Source: Ramlibacter sp. (lineage in GTDB: Bacteria > Pseudomonadota > Gammaproteobacteria > Burkholderiales > Burkholderiaceae_C). From it: a DNA stretch of 8,721 nt. Under the pieces are notes generated by a model. It did not search any database. It was not told the origin of the DNA and worked only from the letters and a program-made list of their open reading frames with translations. The stretch lies in assembly GCA_023701085.1 (NCBI GenBank), contig JAMPXR010000086.1, positions 1-8,721 of the forward strand, read 5' to 3'. The translations under genes were made by a program, and so were the position numbers. Of the stretch, positions 1 to 8,571 are shown piece after piece. Within the stretch, counting starts at the first letter, position 1; every line of letters begins with the position of its first letter.

Positions 1-2202
<2,202 letters not shown>

Positions 2203-2219
2203 CAAATGGTTGCCTGCTC

Positions 2220-2238
2220 GGCCGTGGGCGCCACGGTC
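2220..2238 (+). other. Hairpin just downstream of metH
   Basis: CCGTGG (2222-2227) and CCACGG (2231-2236) are perfect inverted arms around a GCG loop. The stem extends by a G-U and a G-C pair to 2220-2238. It begins 17 nt after the metH stop. No T-tract follows, so it is not a canonical intrinsic terminator. It may stabilise the 3' end of the metH transcript or be a weak termination point before the next gene. Confidence 0.4.
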
Positions 2239-2246
2239 CCGCTACC

Positions 2247-2274
2247 CTTGGAGGCTTGATTCACAACCTCCAAG
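2247..2274 (+). promoter_or_regulatory. Perfect 8-bp inverted repeat in the leader of the glycine-zipper gene, pairing its SD-like sequence
   Basis: CTTGGAGG (2247-2254) is exactly complementary to CCTCCAAG (2267-2274), separated by 12 nt. The only good Shine-Dalgarno-like sequence upstream of the ATG at 2282 is the GGAGG inside the left arm (2250-2254), 27 nt from the start. The right arm ends 7 nt before the ATG. In RNA the stem would hide the GGAGG and crowd the start codon. It could be a translational control hairpin or, as DNA, a dyad operator; no T-tract follows. The repeat is seen directly; its function is inferred. Confidence 0.45.
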
Positions 2275-2281
2275 CGATGCC

Positions 2282-2707
2282 ATGAAAAAGATCCTTGCCG
2301 CCGTGTTGCTTTCGGCCGCCGCCGGCGCCGCCTTCGCGCAAACCCCTGCCGCGCCCGCCAACGGCGGCGTCTTGTGCAGCAGTTGCGGCACGGTGGAGTC
2401 GGTCCGGCAGGAAACGCGCAAAGGCAAGGGCGGCGCGGCGGGCATCGTGGGCGGCGCCGTGGTGGGAGGGCTGCTGGGCAACCAGATCGGCAAGGGCACG
2501 GGCCGGACGGTGGCCACCGTGGGCGGCGCTGCCGCTGGCGGCTACGTCGGCAACGAAGTGCAGAAAAGGGTCACCAGCAAGAAGGTCTGGGTGACCCGGG
2601 TGCGGATGAAGGACGGCAGCATCAGGACCTTCGAGCAACCGGCGCAGCCGACATGGACGGCCGGTTCGGTGGTCAAAGCCACCGGCCAAACCCTGCGCAA
2701 GGTCTGA
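2282..2707 (+). CDS. Exported glycine-zipper 2TM domain protein (17 kDa antigen/SlyB-like)
   Basis: A 141-residue envelope protein. The ATG at 2282 is chosen because it opens a clean Sec signal peptide: MKK, a hydrophobic stretch, then the AFA|Q cleavage site after residue 19. The frame stays open upstream to a TTG at 2210, but that would bury the signal peptide behind 24 charged and proline-rich residues. The mature N-terminus carries a CSSCGTVESV segment (Cys32, Cys35). Residues 50-90 are a double glycine zipper, two Gly-rich helices with G/A every three to four residues, as in the Rick_17kDa_Anti family of envelope proteins. A basic C-terminal stretch follows. There is no lipobox at the cleavage site, so it is probably not a lipoprotein. 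The family is often linked to envelope integrity, but its molecular role is not defined. It lies 79 bp after metH and converges with the MFS gene. Confidence 0.85.
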   Translation: MKKILAAVLLSAAAGAAFAQTPAAPANGGVLCSSCGTVESVRQETRKGKGGAAGIVGGAVVGGLLGNQIGKGTGRTVATVGGAAAGGYVGNEVQKRVTSKKVWVTRVRMKDGSIRTFEQPAQPTWTAGSVVKATGQTLRKV

Positions 2708-2736
2708 AGTGGACGGGGCGCTCCCGCTGGGCCGGC

Positions 2737-2764
2737 GTGCAGCGTGCGGAGTGCGGCGTGCGGC
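2737..2764. repeat. Four tandem copies of a 7-bp unit
   Basis: Four consecutive heptamers follow the consensus GTGCGGC: GTGCAGC (2737), GTGCGGA (2744), GTGCGGC (2751) and GTGCGGC (2758). The array sits 29 bp after the stop of the glycine-zipper gene, in the gap between two convergent genes, so copy-number change would not alter either protein. A degenerate fifth copy (5 of 7 matches) may precede it at 2730. Confidence 0.7.
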
Positions 2765-2766
2765 CC

Positions 2767-2785
2767 CGCGACGCGCGGCGTCGTG
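2767..2785. other. GC-rich hairpin between convergent genes
   Basis: CGCGACGC (2767-2774) pairs with GCGTCGTG (2778-2785) around a GCG loop, giving an 8-bp stem with one G-U. It is 19 bp from the stop codon of the minus-strand MFS gene and 60 bp from the plus-strand stop. There is no T-tract on either side, so an intrinsic terminator cannot be claimed; a role in 3'-end formation is possible. Confidence 0.3.
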
Positions 2786-2803
2786 CGCTGACGCGCGCCG
2801 GCT

Positions 2804-4009
2804 TCAGGTCATGACCAGCGCTCGGCGCTGCGCCAACAGCAGCGCCAGCACCGCCACCACGCTCAGGGCCAGCAGCAGCCACAGGCCCGGCGCGTAGCCC
2901 CGTTCGGGGCTCCACAACAAACCGAGCGCCCAAGGGGCGAGCGCGCGCGCCAGCGCCATCGGCAGGCCCAGGGCGCCGTTGAGCGAAGCGACATGCTCGC
3001 GGTTCACGTACTGCGCGATGGCCGTGCCCTTGACGATCGTGAGCATGCCGTTGCCCAGGCCATAGAGCAGCACGAACAGCAGCGCGGCCCACGGGTGGCC
3101 CGCGCCGGCCAGCAGGGCGGCCAGGCCCAGCGGAATCAGGACAGGGATCCACCGGTTGGCCCGGTGCAGGTCGAAATGGTGTTCGAAAAAATAAAGCAGC
3201 AGCCGTCCCAGCACCTGGATCACGCCGATGGCGGCGGGGATGGCGATGACCCAGGCTTCGGCCAGCCCGTTGCCGCGCAGCAGGCTGATCATGTGCGGCG
3301 GCAGCGCCGCGGTCACGGCCATCATGCCGACCACGAATACGCCGATGAGCAGAAAAGGCGCGCTGCGCAGGTAAGCCGCGGGCGAGGGCCGCGCGGCATC
3401 GGCAGCGAGCGGCGGCGCCGGCCGGGGCGCGCCCCGCAGCAGCAGCGCATGCAGCGGCGCGCACACCAGCAACTGCAGCGCGGCCAGGATCCACAGCGCC
3501 TGCCGCCACCCGAACACCTGGATCAGCCAGGCCGACAGCGGAATGAACACCGTGCTGGCCAGGCCGCCCAGGAAAGTGAGCGTGATGATGGCGCGCCGGA
3601 AGTCCTGCGGGAAGCGCCGCGTCACCACCGCGAACACCGGGTTGTACAAGGTGCCCGCCAGCGCCACGCCCAGCGCGACCCATACTGCGTAAAAGGCGGC
3701 GACGCTGTGCACCATGGTGTGCAGGGCCAGGCATGCGGCCGCCAGCAGCGAGCCGCCGGTCATGACGGCGCGCTCGTGGCCCTGGTCGATCCAGCGGCCC
3801 ACCGGATACGCCAGCGCACCCTCTGCCAGCAGCGCGAGGCTGAAGGCGAGCGAGGACTGCGCCCGCGTCAGGCCCAGCTCGCGTTCCACCGGTTCCATCA
3901 GCAGCGAGAAGGTGTAGAAGACGCTGCCCCAGGTGATCAGCTGGGTGAGCGAGAGCCAGCCGACCATGCGGCGATCGTGCCGCCCTTCCCCGGTTCCCGC
4001 AACGCTCAT
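2804..4009 (-). CDS. Major facilitator superfamily (MFS) transporter, substrate unknown
   Basis: A 401-residue inner-membrane protein with the alternating hydrophobic pattern of a 12-helix MFS carrier. The loop between helices 2 and 3 carries a motif-A-like GRWIDQGHER (residues 71-80; Gly71, Asp75, Gly77, Arg80), diagnostic of the superfamily. A long, more polar central loop near residues 195-220 (APRPAPPLAADAARPSPAA region) separates the two six-helix halves. Nothing in the sequence identifies the substrate. The ATG at 4009-4007 is preferred because it overlaps the yifB stop as TGATG, implying translational coupling. An internal ATG at 3967 (residue 15), nearer the first helix, is the alternative; neither has a strong SD at ideal spacing. 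The protein ends ...ALVMT. Exporter and importer roles are equally possible. Confidence 0.85.
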   Translation of the reverse strand: MSVAGTGEGRHDRRMVGWLSLTQLITWGSVFYTFSLLMEPVERELGLTRAQSSLAFSLALLAEGALAYPVGRWIDQGHERAVMTGGSLLAAACLALHTMVHSVAAFYAVWVALGVALAGTLYNPVFAVVTRRFPQDFRRAIITLTFLGGLASTVFIPLSAWLIQVFGWRQALWILAALQLLVCAPLHALLLRGAPRPAPPLAADAARPSPAAYLRSAPFLLIGVFVVGMMAVTAALPPHMISLLRGNGLAEAWVIAIPAAIGVIQVLGRLLLYFFEHHFDLHRANRWIPVLIPLGLAALLAGAGHPWAALLFVLLYGLGNGMLTIVKGTAIAQYVNREHVASLNGALGLPMALARALAPWALGLLWSPERGYAPGLWLLLALSVVAVLALLLAQRRALVMT

Positions 4010-5538
4010 CAGGCGATTGTCGCCGCCAGCGCGCGCCGATACTGCACCGCCTCCGCGACATGGACGACTTGCGTGGCCGAGGCGCCCGCCAGGTCGGCGA
4101 TGGTGCGCGCGACCTTGAGCACCCGGTGCGTGGAGCGCGCGCTCCAGCCCAGGCGCGCGGCCGCGAGGTTGAGGAATTTCGCGGCCGCGTCGTCCAGCGC
4201 GGCATGCGCGTCGATCTCCTTGCCCTGCAGGCCCTGGTTGGCCTTGCCCTGGCGCCGCAGGGCGCGCTCGCGGGCCGACTCGCAGCGCGCGCGGATCGCG
4301 TCCGTCGATTCGCCGGCCGGGGCGGTCAGGAGTTCCCGGGGCGCGATGGCCGGCACTTCCACGTGCAGGTCGATGCGGTCCAGCATCGGTCCGCTGAGCC
4401 TGCCCTGGTAGCGCGCCACCTGGTCCGGCGTGCAGCGGCAGGCCTTGTGCGGCGAGCCGCGCCAGCCGCAGGGGCAGGGGTTCATGGCGCCTATCAACTG
4501 GAAGCGCGCGGGGAACTCGGCGCGCCGCGCCGCGCGCGAGATCGTGATGCGGCCGGTCTCCAGCGGTTCGCGCAGGGCTTCCAGCGCGGCGCGCGGAAAT
4601 TCTGGCAACTCGTCCAGGAACAGCACGCCGTGATGCGCCAGTGAAATCTCACCGGGCCGCGGCGGCGAGCCGCCGCCCACCAGCGCCACGGCGCTGGCCG
4701 TGTGGTGCGGGCTGCAGGTGGGACGCAGCCCCCAGCGCTCCTGCGAGAACTGCCCGGCGAGGCTGGCGATGGCGGCCGTCTGCAGGGATTCCTCCACCGT
4801 CATGGCGGGCAGCAGTCCCGCGAATCGTTGCGCCAGCATCGATTTGCCCGAGCCGGGCGGGCCTAGCAGCAATAGGCTGTGGCCGCCCGCCGCCGCGATT
4901 TCCAGCGCGCGCTTGGCGCCGGCCTGGCCTTTGACGTCGGCCAGGTCGGCGTAGCGGGCGCGCTGCGGCGCCGGTTGCCCCGCCACGCGCGACCAGCCTT
5001 CGGACGGTTCCGGCGGCGGCACCGGCAGGAACTGGCGCACCACGTCCAGCAGATGATCGGCCCGGTACACCTGCGCTTGCGGCACCAGCGCGGCTTCTTC
5101 CGCGCTGGCGGGCGGCAGCACCAGCTTGGCCGTCGCGCCCGCCGCGTGCAGCGCCAGGCTCATCGCGAGCGCGCCGCGCACCGGCCGCAACTCCCCCGAC
5201 AGCGACAACTCGCCGGCGAACTCATGGCCCGCCAGACGAGCCGTGTCGAGTTGGCCGCTGGCCGCCAGGATGCCCAGCGCGATCGGCAGGTCGAAGCGGC
5301 CCGAGTCCTTGGGCAGGTCGGCCGGCGCGAGGTTGACCGTGATGCGCCGGTTGTGCGGGAACTCCAGGCCGCAGTTTTGCAGCGCGCAGCGCACCCGCTC
5401 GCGTGCCTCCTTGACTTCGACGTCCGCCAGGCCGACCAGCGTGAAGCTGGGCAGGCCGTTCGCCAGATGAACCTCCACCGTGACGCCGGTCGCCTCCAGG
5501 CCGACCAGGGCGCGGCTTTGCACCAAAGACAGACTCAT
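4009..5538 (-). CDS. yifB: YifB/ComM family AAA+ ATPase (Mg-chelatase-like)
   Basis: A 509-residue protein, close to the usual family length of about 506. Residues 1-165 form the ChlI/Lon-like N-terminal domain. The AAA+ Mg-chelatase-type core follows, with Walker A GPPGSGKS (226-233, Lys232) and Walker B VLFLDE (305-310, Asp309-Glu310). A four-cysteine cluster, CPC...CRC (Cys355, 357, 367, 369), precedes RLSGPMLDRIDLHVEVP. A C-terminal helical domain closes it. It does not make bacteriochlorophyll: homologues such as Haemophilus and Vibrio ComM are hexameric branch-migration helicases that extend integrated DNA during natural transformation. The start is the ATG at 5538, because GGGGAGG (5554-5548) lies 9 nt upstream and MSLSLVQSRAL is the family-typical start. 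The frame runs further upstream, but into arginine-rich non-conserved sequence. The downstream MFS start overlaps its stop. Confidence 0.95.
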   Translation of the reverse strand: MSLSLVQSRALVGLEATGVTVEVHLANGLPSFTLVGLADVEVKEARERVRCALQNCGLEFPHNRRITVNLAPADLPKDSGRFDLPIALGILAASGQLDTARLAGHEFAGELSLSGELRPVRGALAMSLALHAAGATAKLVLPPASAEEAALVPQAQVYRADHLLDVVRQFLPVPPPEPSEGWSRVAGQPAPQRARYADLADVKGQAGAKRALEIAAAGGHSLLLLGPPGSGKSMLAQRFAGLLPAMTVEESLQTAAIASLAGQFSQERWGLRPTCSPHHTASAVALVGGGSPPRPGEISLAHHGVLFLDELPEFPRAALEALREPLETGRITISRAARRAEFPARFQLIGAMNPCPCGWRGSPHKACRCTPDQVARYQGRLSGPMLDRIDLHVEVPAIAPRELLTAPAGESTDAIRARCESARERALRRQGKANQGLQGKEIDAHAALDDAAAKFLNLAAARLGWSARSTHRVLKVARTIADLAGASATQVVHVAEAVQYRRALAATIA

Positions 5539-5590
5539 CGAAGCATTCCTCCCCATTCGTGTGCGCGCGCCTGCGCGCCGGCATCGGCTT

Positions 5591-5607
5591 CGCACCACGC
5601 GGGTGCG
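5591..5607 (+). promoter_or_regulatory. NtrC-type enhancer dyad
   Basis: CGCACC (5591-5596), five bases, then GGTGCG (5602-5607) form a perfect 17-bp dyad. It matches the known NtrC site TGCACC-N5-GGTGCA at every position except the outermost pair. The centre (5599) is about 117 bp upstream of the predicted sigma-54 start, a normal enhancer distance. The site is also 53 bp upstream of the divergent yifB ATG. I found no convincing second site. Confidence 0.75.
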
Positions 5608-5612
5608 GATCC

Positions 5613-5641
5613 TTTATTGCTCAGTTTCCGTCAGCGCACAA
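5613..5641 (-). promoter_or_regulatory. Possible weak sigma-70 promoter for yifB
   Basis: Reading leftwards, TTGTGC (complement of 5636-5641) and AATAAA (complement of 5613-5618) are 17 bp apart, with 3 of 6 and 4 of 6 matches to the -35 and -10 consensus. This is the most AT-rich part of an otherwise GC-rich gap. If real, transcription would begin near 5606, inside the NtrC dyad, so NtrC binding could block it. The matches are weak. Confidence 0.25.
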
Positions 5642-5689
5642 CGCCTCAAGCCCGCGGCGCGTGCACAGCTTTTCCATCCATGTGACTTT

Positions 5690-5705
5690 TGGCACGCTCC
5701 CTGCT
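5690..5705 (+). promoter_or_regulatory. Sigma-54 (-24/-12) promoter of torF-glnK-amtB
   Basis: TGGCACG (5690-5696), four bases, then CTGCT (5701-5705), against the consensus TGGCACG-N4-TTGCW: a single mismatch. The invariant GG (5691-5692) and GC (5703-5704) are exactly 10 bp apart, as sigma-54 requires. The predicted start is near 5716, giving a leader of about 30 nt to the GTG start. With the upstream NtrC-type dyad, this predicts induction under nitrogen limitation. Confidence 0.82.
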
Positions 5706-5711
5706 TATACC

Positions 5712-5723
5712 GGGGTCGACCCC
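5712..5723. promoter_or_regulatory. 12-bp perfect palindrome at the predicted transcription start
   Basis: GGGGTCGACCCC is self-complementary over all 12 bp and is followed by TTTT. The predicted +1 (about 5716) falls inside it, so the RNA would lack most of the left arm and could not form a terminator hairpin. As DNA it could be an operator overlapping the start site, or chance in GC-rich sequence. Confidence 0.25.
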
Positions 5724-5745
5724 TTTTATGACGCAGGAGAACTCG

Positions 5746-6483
5746 GTGGATCTCAAGTTGAACAAGCAAATGGTTCTGGCAGCCCTCGCCTTGTCGGGCG
5801 CTGCCTGCGCGCAGACCGCGGTGCCGGAGCCGAACTACACGCTCGCGTACAACGTGGGAGCCGTCTCCGACTACCGTTACCGGGGCATCTCGCAGTCGCG
5901 CCTGCGGCCGGCCTTGCAGGGGGGCATCGACTACACCCGCAAGAGCGGCATCTATGTGGGCGCCTGGGCCTCCACCATCAGGTGGATCAAGGACGCGGGC
6001 GGCGACGCGCCGGTCGAACTCGACCTCTACGGCGGCTACAAGGGCACGGCGGGCGCCTTCGGCTACGACGTCGGCGTGCTGCGCTACCAGTACCCGAAGC
6101 ACAGCCTGCCGCTCAGTCCCAACACGACCGAGATCTACGGCGCCGCGACCTTCGGTCCCGCCGCGCTGAAGTATTCGCATGCCGTGACCAACCTGTTCGG
6201 CTTCGCGGACAGCAAGAACAGCTATTACCTGGATGCCAGCGCGAGCTTCGACCTGGGCGGCGGCTGGTCGGTGGCCCCGCACATCGGCTACCAGAAGGTC
6301 AAGAACAACTCGGCGTTCTCGTACACCGACTACGCCGTCACCGTGAGCAAGGATTTCGGCAACGGCCTGTCGGCCAGCGCGGCCGTCGCCGCGACCGACG
6401 CCGACGATGCGCTGTACGTCACGCCCGCCGGCAAGTTCACCGGCAAGACCGGGCTGGTGGTGGGCCTGAAGTACAGCTTCTGA
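5746..6483 (+). CDS. TorF family putative outer-membrane porin
   Basis: A 245-residue predicted outer-membrane beta-barrel. The family hallmark is the segment after the signal peptide, NVGAVSDYRYRGISQS, typical of the TIGR02001/TorF group found in many proteobacteria. The barrel inference rests on alternating aromatic and polar residues, many Gly and Tyr, and a last strand LVVGLKYSF ending in phenylalanine, the signal used for barrel insertion. The start chosen is GTG 5746: AGGAG (5735-5739) lies 6 nt upstream, and it opens a compact signal peptide (VDLKLNKQ, hydrophobic core, ACA|Q after residue 22). ATG 5728 and TTG 5689 are in frame but lack an SD, and 5689 lies on the promoter. It is first in the operon, 27 bp before glnK. 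Passage of ammonium or small nitrogen compounds across the outer membrane is inferred from context only. Confidence 0.88.
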   Translation: MDLKLNKQMVLAALALSGAACAQTAVPEPNYTLAYNVGAVSDYRYRGISQSRLRPALQGGIDYTRKSGIYVGAWASTIRWIKDAGGDAPVELDLYGGYKGTAGAFGYDVGVLRYQYPKHSLPLSPNTTEIYGAATFGPAALKYSHAVTNLFGFADSKNSYYLDASASFDLGGGWSVAPHIGYQKVKNNSAFSYTDYAVTVSKDFGNGLSASAAVAATDADDALYVTPAGKFTGKTGLVVGLKYSF

Positions 6484-6849
<366 letters not shown>

Positions 6850-6881
6850 ACGCGCGCGCAACATCCGGGAAGGTGACGAAC

Positions 6882-8423
6882 ATGAGAAAGCTATTCGCTT
6901 GCCTGGGCCTCGGCCTGGGAATGCTGATCGGCGGGGCCGCGCTGGCGCAGGCGCCCGCTGCCCCCGCGCCCGCGGCCGACGCAGCGGCGGCATCGGCCAG
7001 CGCACCGGCGACCGGTGTCGAGGCACCGGCTGCCGCGCCCGCCGGCGCCGCGATGCCCGCCGCGGTTGCCGCGCCGACTCCTGCTGCCGCCGCGCCCGCA
7101 CCGGTGCCGAACAAGGGCGACACGGCGTGGATGACCGTGGCCACGGTGCTGGTGATCCTGATGACGATCCCGGGGCTGGCGCTGTTCTATGGTGGCCTGG
7201 TGCGCAGCAAGAACATGCTGTCGGTGCTGATGCAGGTGTTCGTGGTGACCGCCATGATCTACGTGCTCTGGGTGCTGTACGGCTACAGCGTCGCCTTCAC
7301 CGGCGGCAGTCCCTTCATGGGCGGCTTCGACAAGATCTTCCTCAAGGGCGTGACGCCGGACTCGCTGGCCGCCACGTTCAGCAAGGGCGTGGTGATTCCG
7401 GAACTGAGCTTCGCCGCGTTCCAGGCCACGTTCGCGGCGATCACCTGCGCGCTGATCGTCGGCGCCTTCGCCGAGCGCATCCGGTTCTCTGCGGTGCTGC
7501 TGTTCTGCGCGCTCTGGTTCACCTTCAGCTACCTGCCGATCGCGCACATGGTCTGGTACTGGGACGGCCCCGACGCGATCACCGATGCCGCCTCCCTGGA
7601 AAAAGTCACCGCCGCCGCAGGCTGGCTGTGGGCCAAGGGTGCGCTGGACTTCGCCGGCGGCACCGTGGTGCACATCAACGCCGGCATCGCCGGCCTGGTC
7701 GGCGCCTATGTGCTGGGCAAGCGCATCGGCTACGGCAGGGAATCGTTCGCGCCGCACAGCCTGACGCTCACCATGGTCGGCGCCGCCTTGCTGTGGGTCG
7801 GCTGGTTCGGCTTCAACGCCGGCTCCAACCTGGAAGCCAACGGCGTCACGGCGCTGGCCTTCGTCAACACGCTCGTCGCCACCGCCGCCGCGACCCTGGG
7901 CTGGATCGCCGGCGAGGCGCTGACCAAGGGCAAGGGCTCCATGCTGGGCGCCGCCTCGGGCGCCGTGTCCGGGCTGGTGGCCATCACCCCGGCCTGCGGC
8001 TTCGTCGGGCCCTTGGGCGCGATCGTGATCGGCTTCCTGGCCGGCCTGGTCTGCCTGTGGGGCGTCAACGGCCTCAAGCGCATGCTCGGCGCCGACGACT
8101 CGCTGGACGTGTTCGGCGTGCACGGCGTCGGCGGCATCCTGGGCGCGCTGCTGACCGGCGTGTTCGCCTCGCCCGCGCTGGGCGGCGCCGGCATCTGCAA
8201 CTACGTCAGCAACAAGTGCGGCGACGCGGCCGACTTTCCCGGCATCGGCGCGCAGGTCTGGATCCAGGCCCAGGCCGTGCTCACGACCATCGTGTGGTCC
8301 GGGATCGTCGCCTTCGTCGCCTACAAGCTGGTCGATCTCGTGCTCGGACTGCGCGTCACCGAGGAAGAGGAGCGCGAAGGCCTGGACATTTCGTCGCACG
8401 GCGAAACCGCGTACAACCGGTAG
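6882..8423 (+). CDS. amtB: Ammonium transporter AmtB with N-terminal signal peptide and Ala/Pro linker
   Basis: A 513-residue Amt/Rh channel conducting ammonium across the inner membrane. The start is ATG 6882, with GGGAAGG (6867-6873) 8 nt upstream; the in-frame GTG 6873 overlaps that SD. Residues 1-22 are a signal peptide (ALA|Q), and 23-80 are a low-complexity Ala/Pro-rich stretch before the first core helix (TAWMTVATVLVILM). The pore's twin histidines are present: His222 in PIAHMVWYW (E. coli His168) and His414 in GVHGVGG (E. coli His318). GALDFAGGTVVHINAGIAGL is also conserved. Relative to E. coli AmtB there is an insertion after HMVW (about 223-245) and a Cys-containing stretch near GICNYVSNKCG. 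The cytoplasmic tail ends EREGLDISSHGETAYNR, the conserved region that couples to GlnK. It is last in the operon and is followed by an intrinsic terminator. Confidence 0.97.
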   Translation: MRKLFACLGLGLGMLIGGAALAQAPAAPAPAADAAAASASAPATGVEAPAAAPAGAAMPAAVAAPTPAAAAPAPVPNKGDTAWMTVATVLVILMTIPGLALFYGGLVRSKNMLSVLMQVFVVTAMIYVLWVLYGYSVAFTGGSPFMGGFDKIFLKGVTPDSLAATFSKGVVIPELSFAAFQATFAAITCALIVGAFAERIRFSAVLLFCALWFTFSYLPIAHMVWYWDGPDAITDAASLEKVTAAAGWLWAKGALDFAGGTVVHINAGIAGLVGAYVLGKRIGYGRESFAPHSLTLTMVGAALLWVGWFGFNAGSNLEANGVTALAFVNTLVATAAATLGWIAGEALTKGKGSMLGAASGAVSGLVAITPACGFVGPLGAIVIGFLAGLVCLWGVNGLKRMLGADDSLDVFGVHGVGGILGALLTGVFASPALGGAGICNYVSNKCGDAADFPGIGAQVWIQAQAVLTTIVWSGIVAFVAYKLVDLVLGLRVTEEEEREGLDISSHGETAYNR

Positions 8424-8471
8424 CCGGCGCGGCGCCGCTGATTTCAAGCAAGGTCTTCTTTGGACGTTCGA

Positions 8472-8506
8472 CCCGCCGGAGTTCAGGCTCCTGCGGGCCT
8501 TTTTTT
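8472..8506 (+). terminator. Rho-independent terminator of the torF-glnK-amtB operon
   Basis: CCCGCCGGAG (8472-8481) pairs with CTCCTGCGGG (8488-8497) with one C/T mismatch. The loop is TTCAGG, and CC plus seven T residues (8500-8506) follow. It starts 49 nt after the amtB stop. The T-tract is on the plus strand only, so it serves this operon rather than the convergent gene. Confidence 0.88.
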
Positions 8507-8571
8507 GATTGTTCGCGGGTCCCGAGGGGTCGGCGGGCAGTGCAGCAGAAAGTCGCCTTTGCCGAGCCGGC

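Noticed and set aside
2210..2281. TTG-initiated N-terminal extension of the glycine-zipper protein
   Set aside because: It would place 24 Pro/Arg-rich residues in front of a perfect signal peptide; ATG 2282 fits the family.
2993..4411. Long plus-strand open frame opposite the MFS and yifB genes, and similar long frames opposite or within metH, the porin and amtB
   Set aside because: Composition is Arg/Gln/His/Ala-rich with no recognisable domain; these are typical shadows of GC-rich genes with strong third-position bias.
5562..5578. Possible second NtrC site 29 bp upstream of the first
   Set aside because: Only the left half partly matches (TGC.C); the right half does not fit. It is mostly alternating GC.
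5608..5690. IHF site between enhancer and promoter
   Set aside because: IHF often helps such promoters, but no sequence here fits WATCAA-N4-TTR convincingly.
5681..5696. TGTGA followed by GCAC resembling a CRP site
   Set aside because: The right half matches only 3 of 5, and the sequence is explained by the -24 element.
5689..5745. Upstream in-frame starts TTG 5689 and ATG 5728 for the porin
   Set aside because: TTG 5689 lies on the -24 promoter element; ATG 5728 has no SD and only about 12 nt of leader. GTG 5746 has AGGAG at 6-nt spacing.
5539..5745. A small gene (for example ubiK, which I recall near these genes in some relatives) between yifB and the porin
   Set aside because: The gap is only about 207 bp, filled by promoter elements, with no small protein-like frame.
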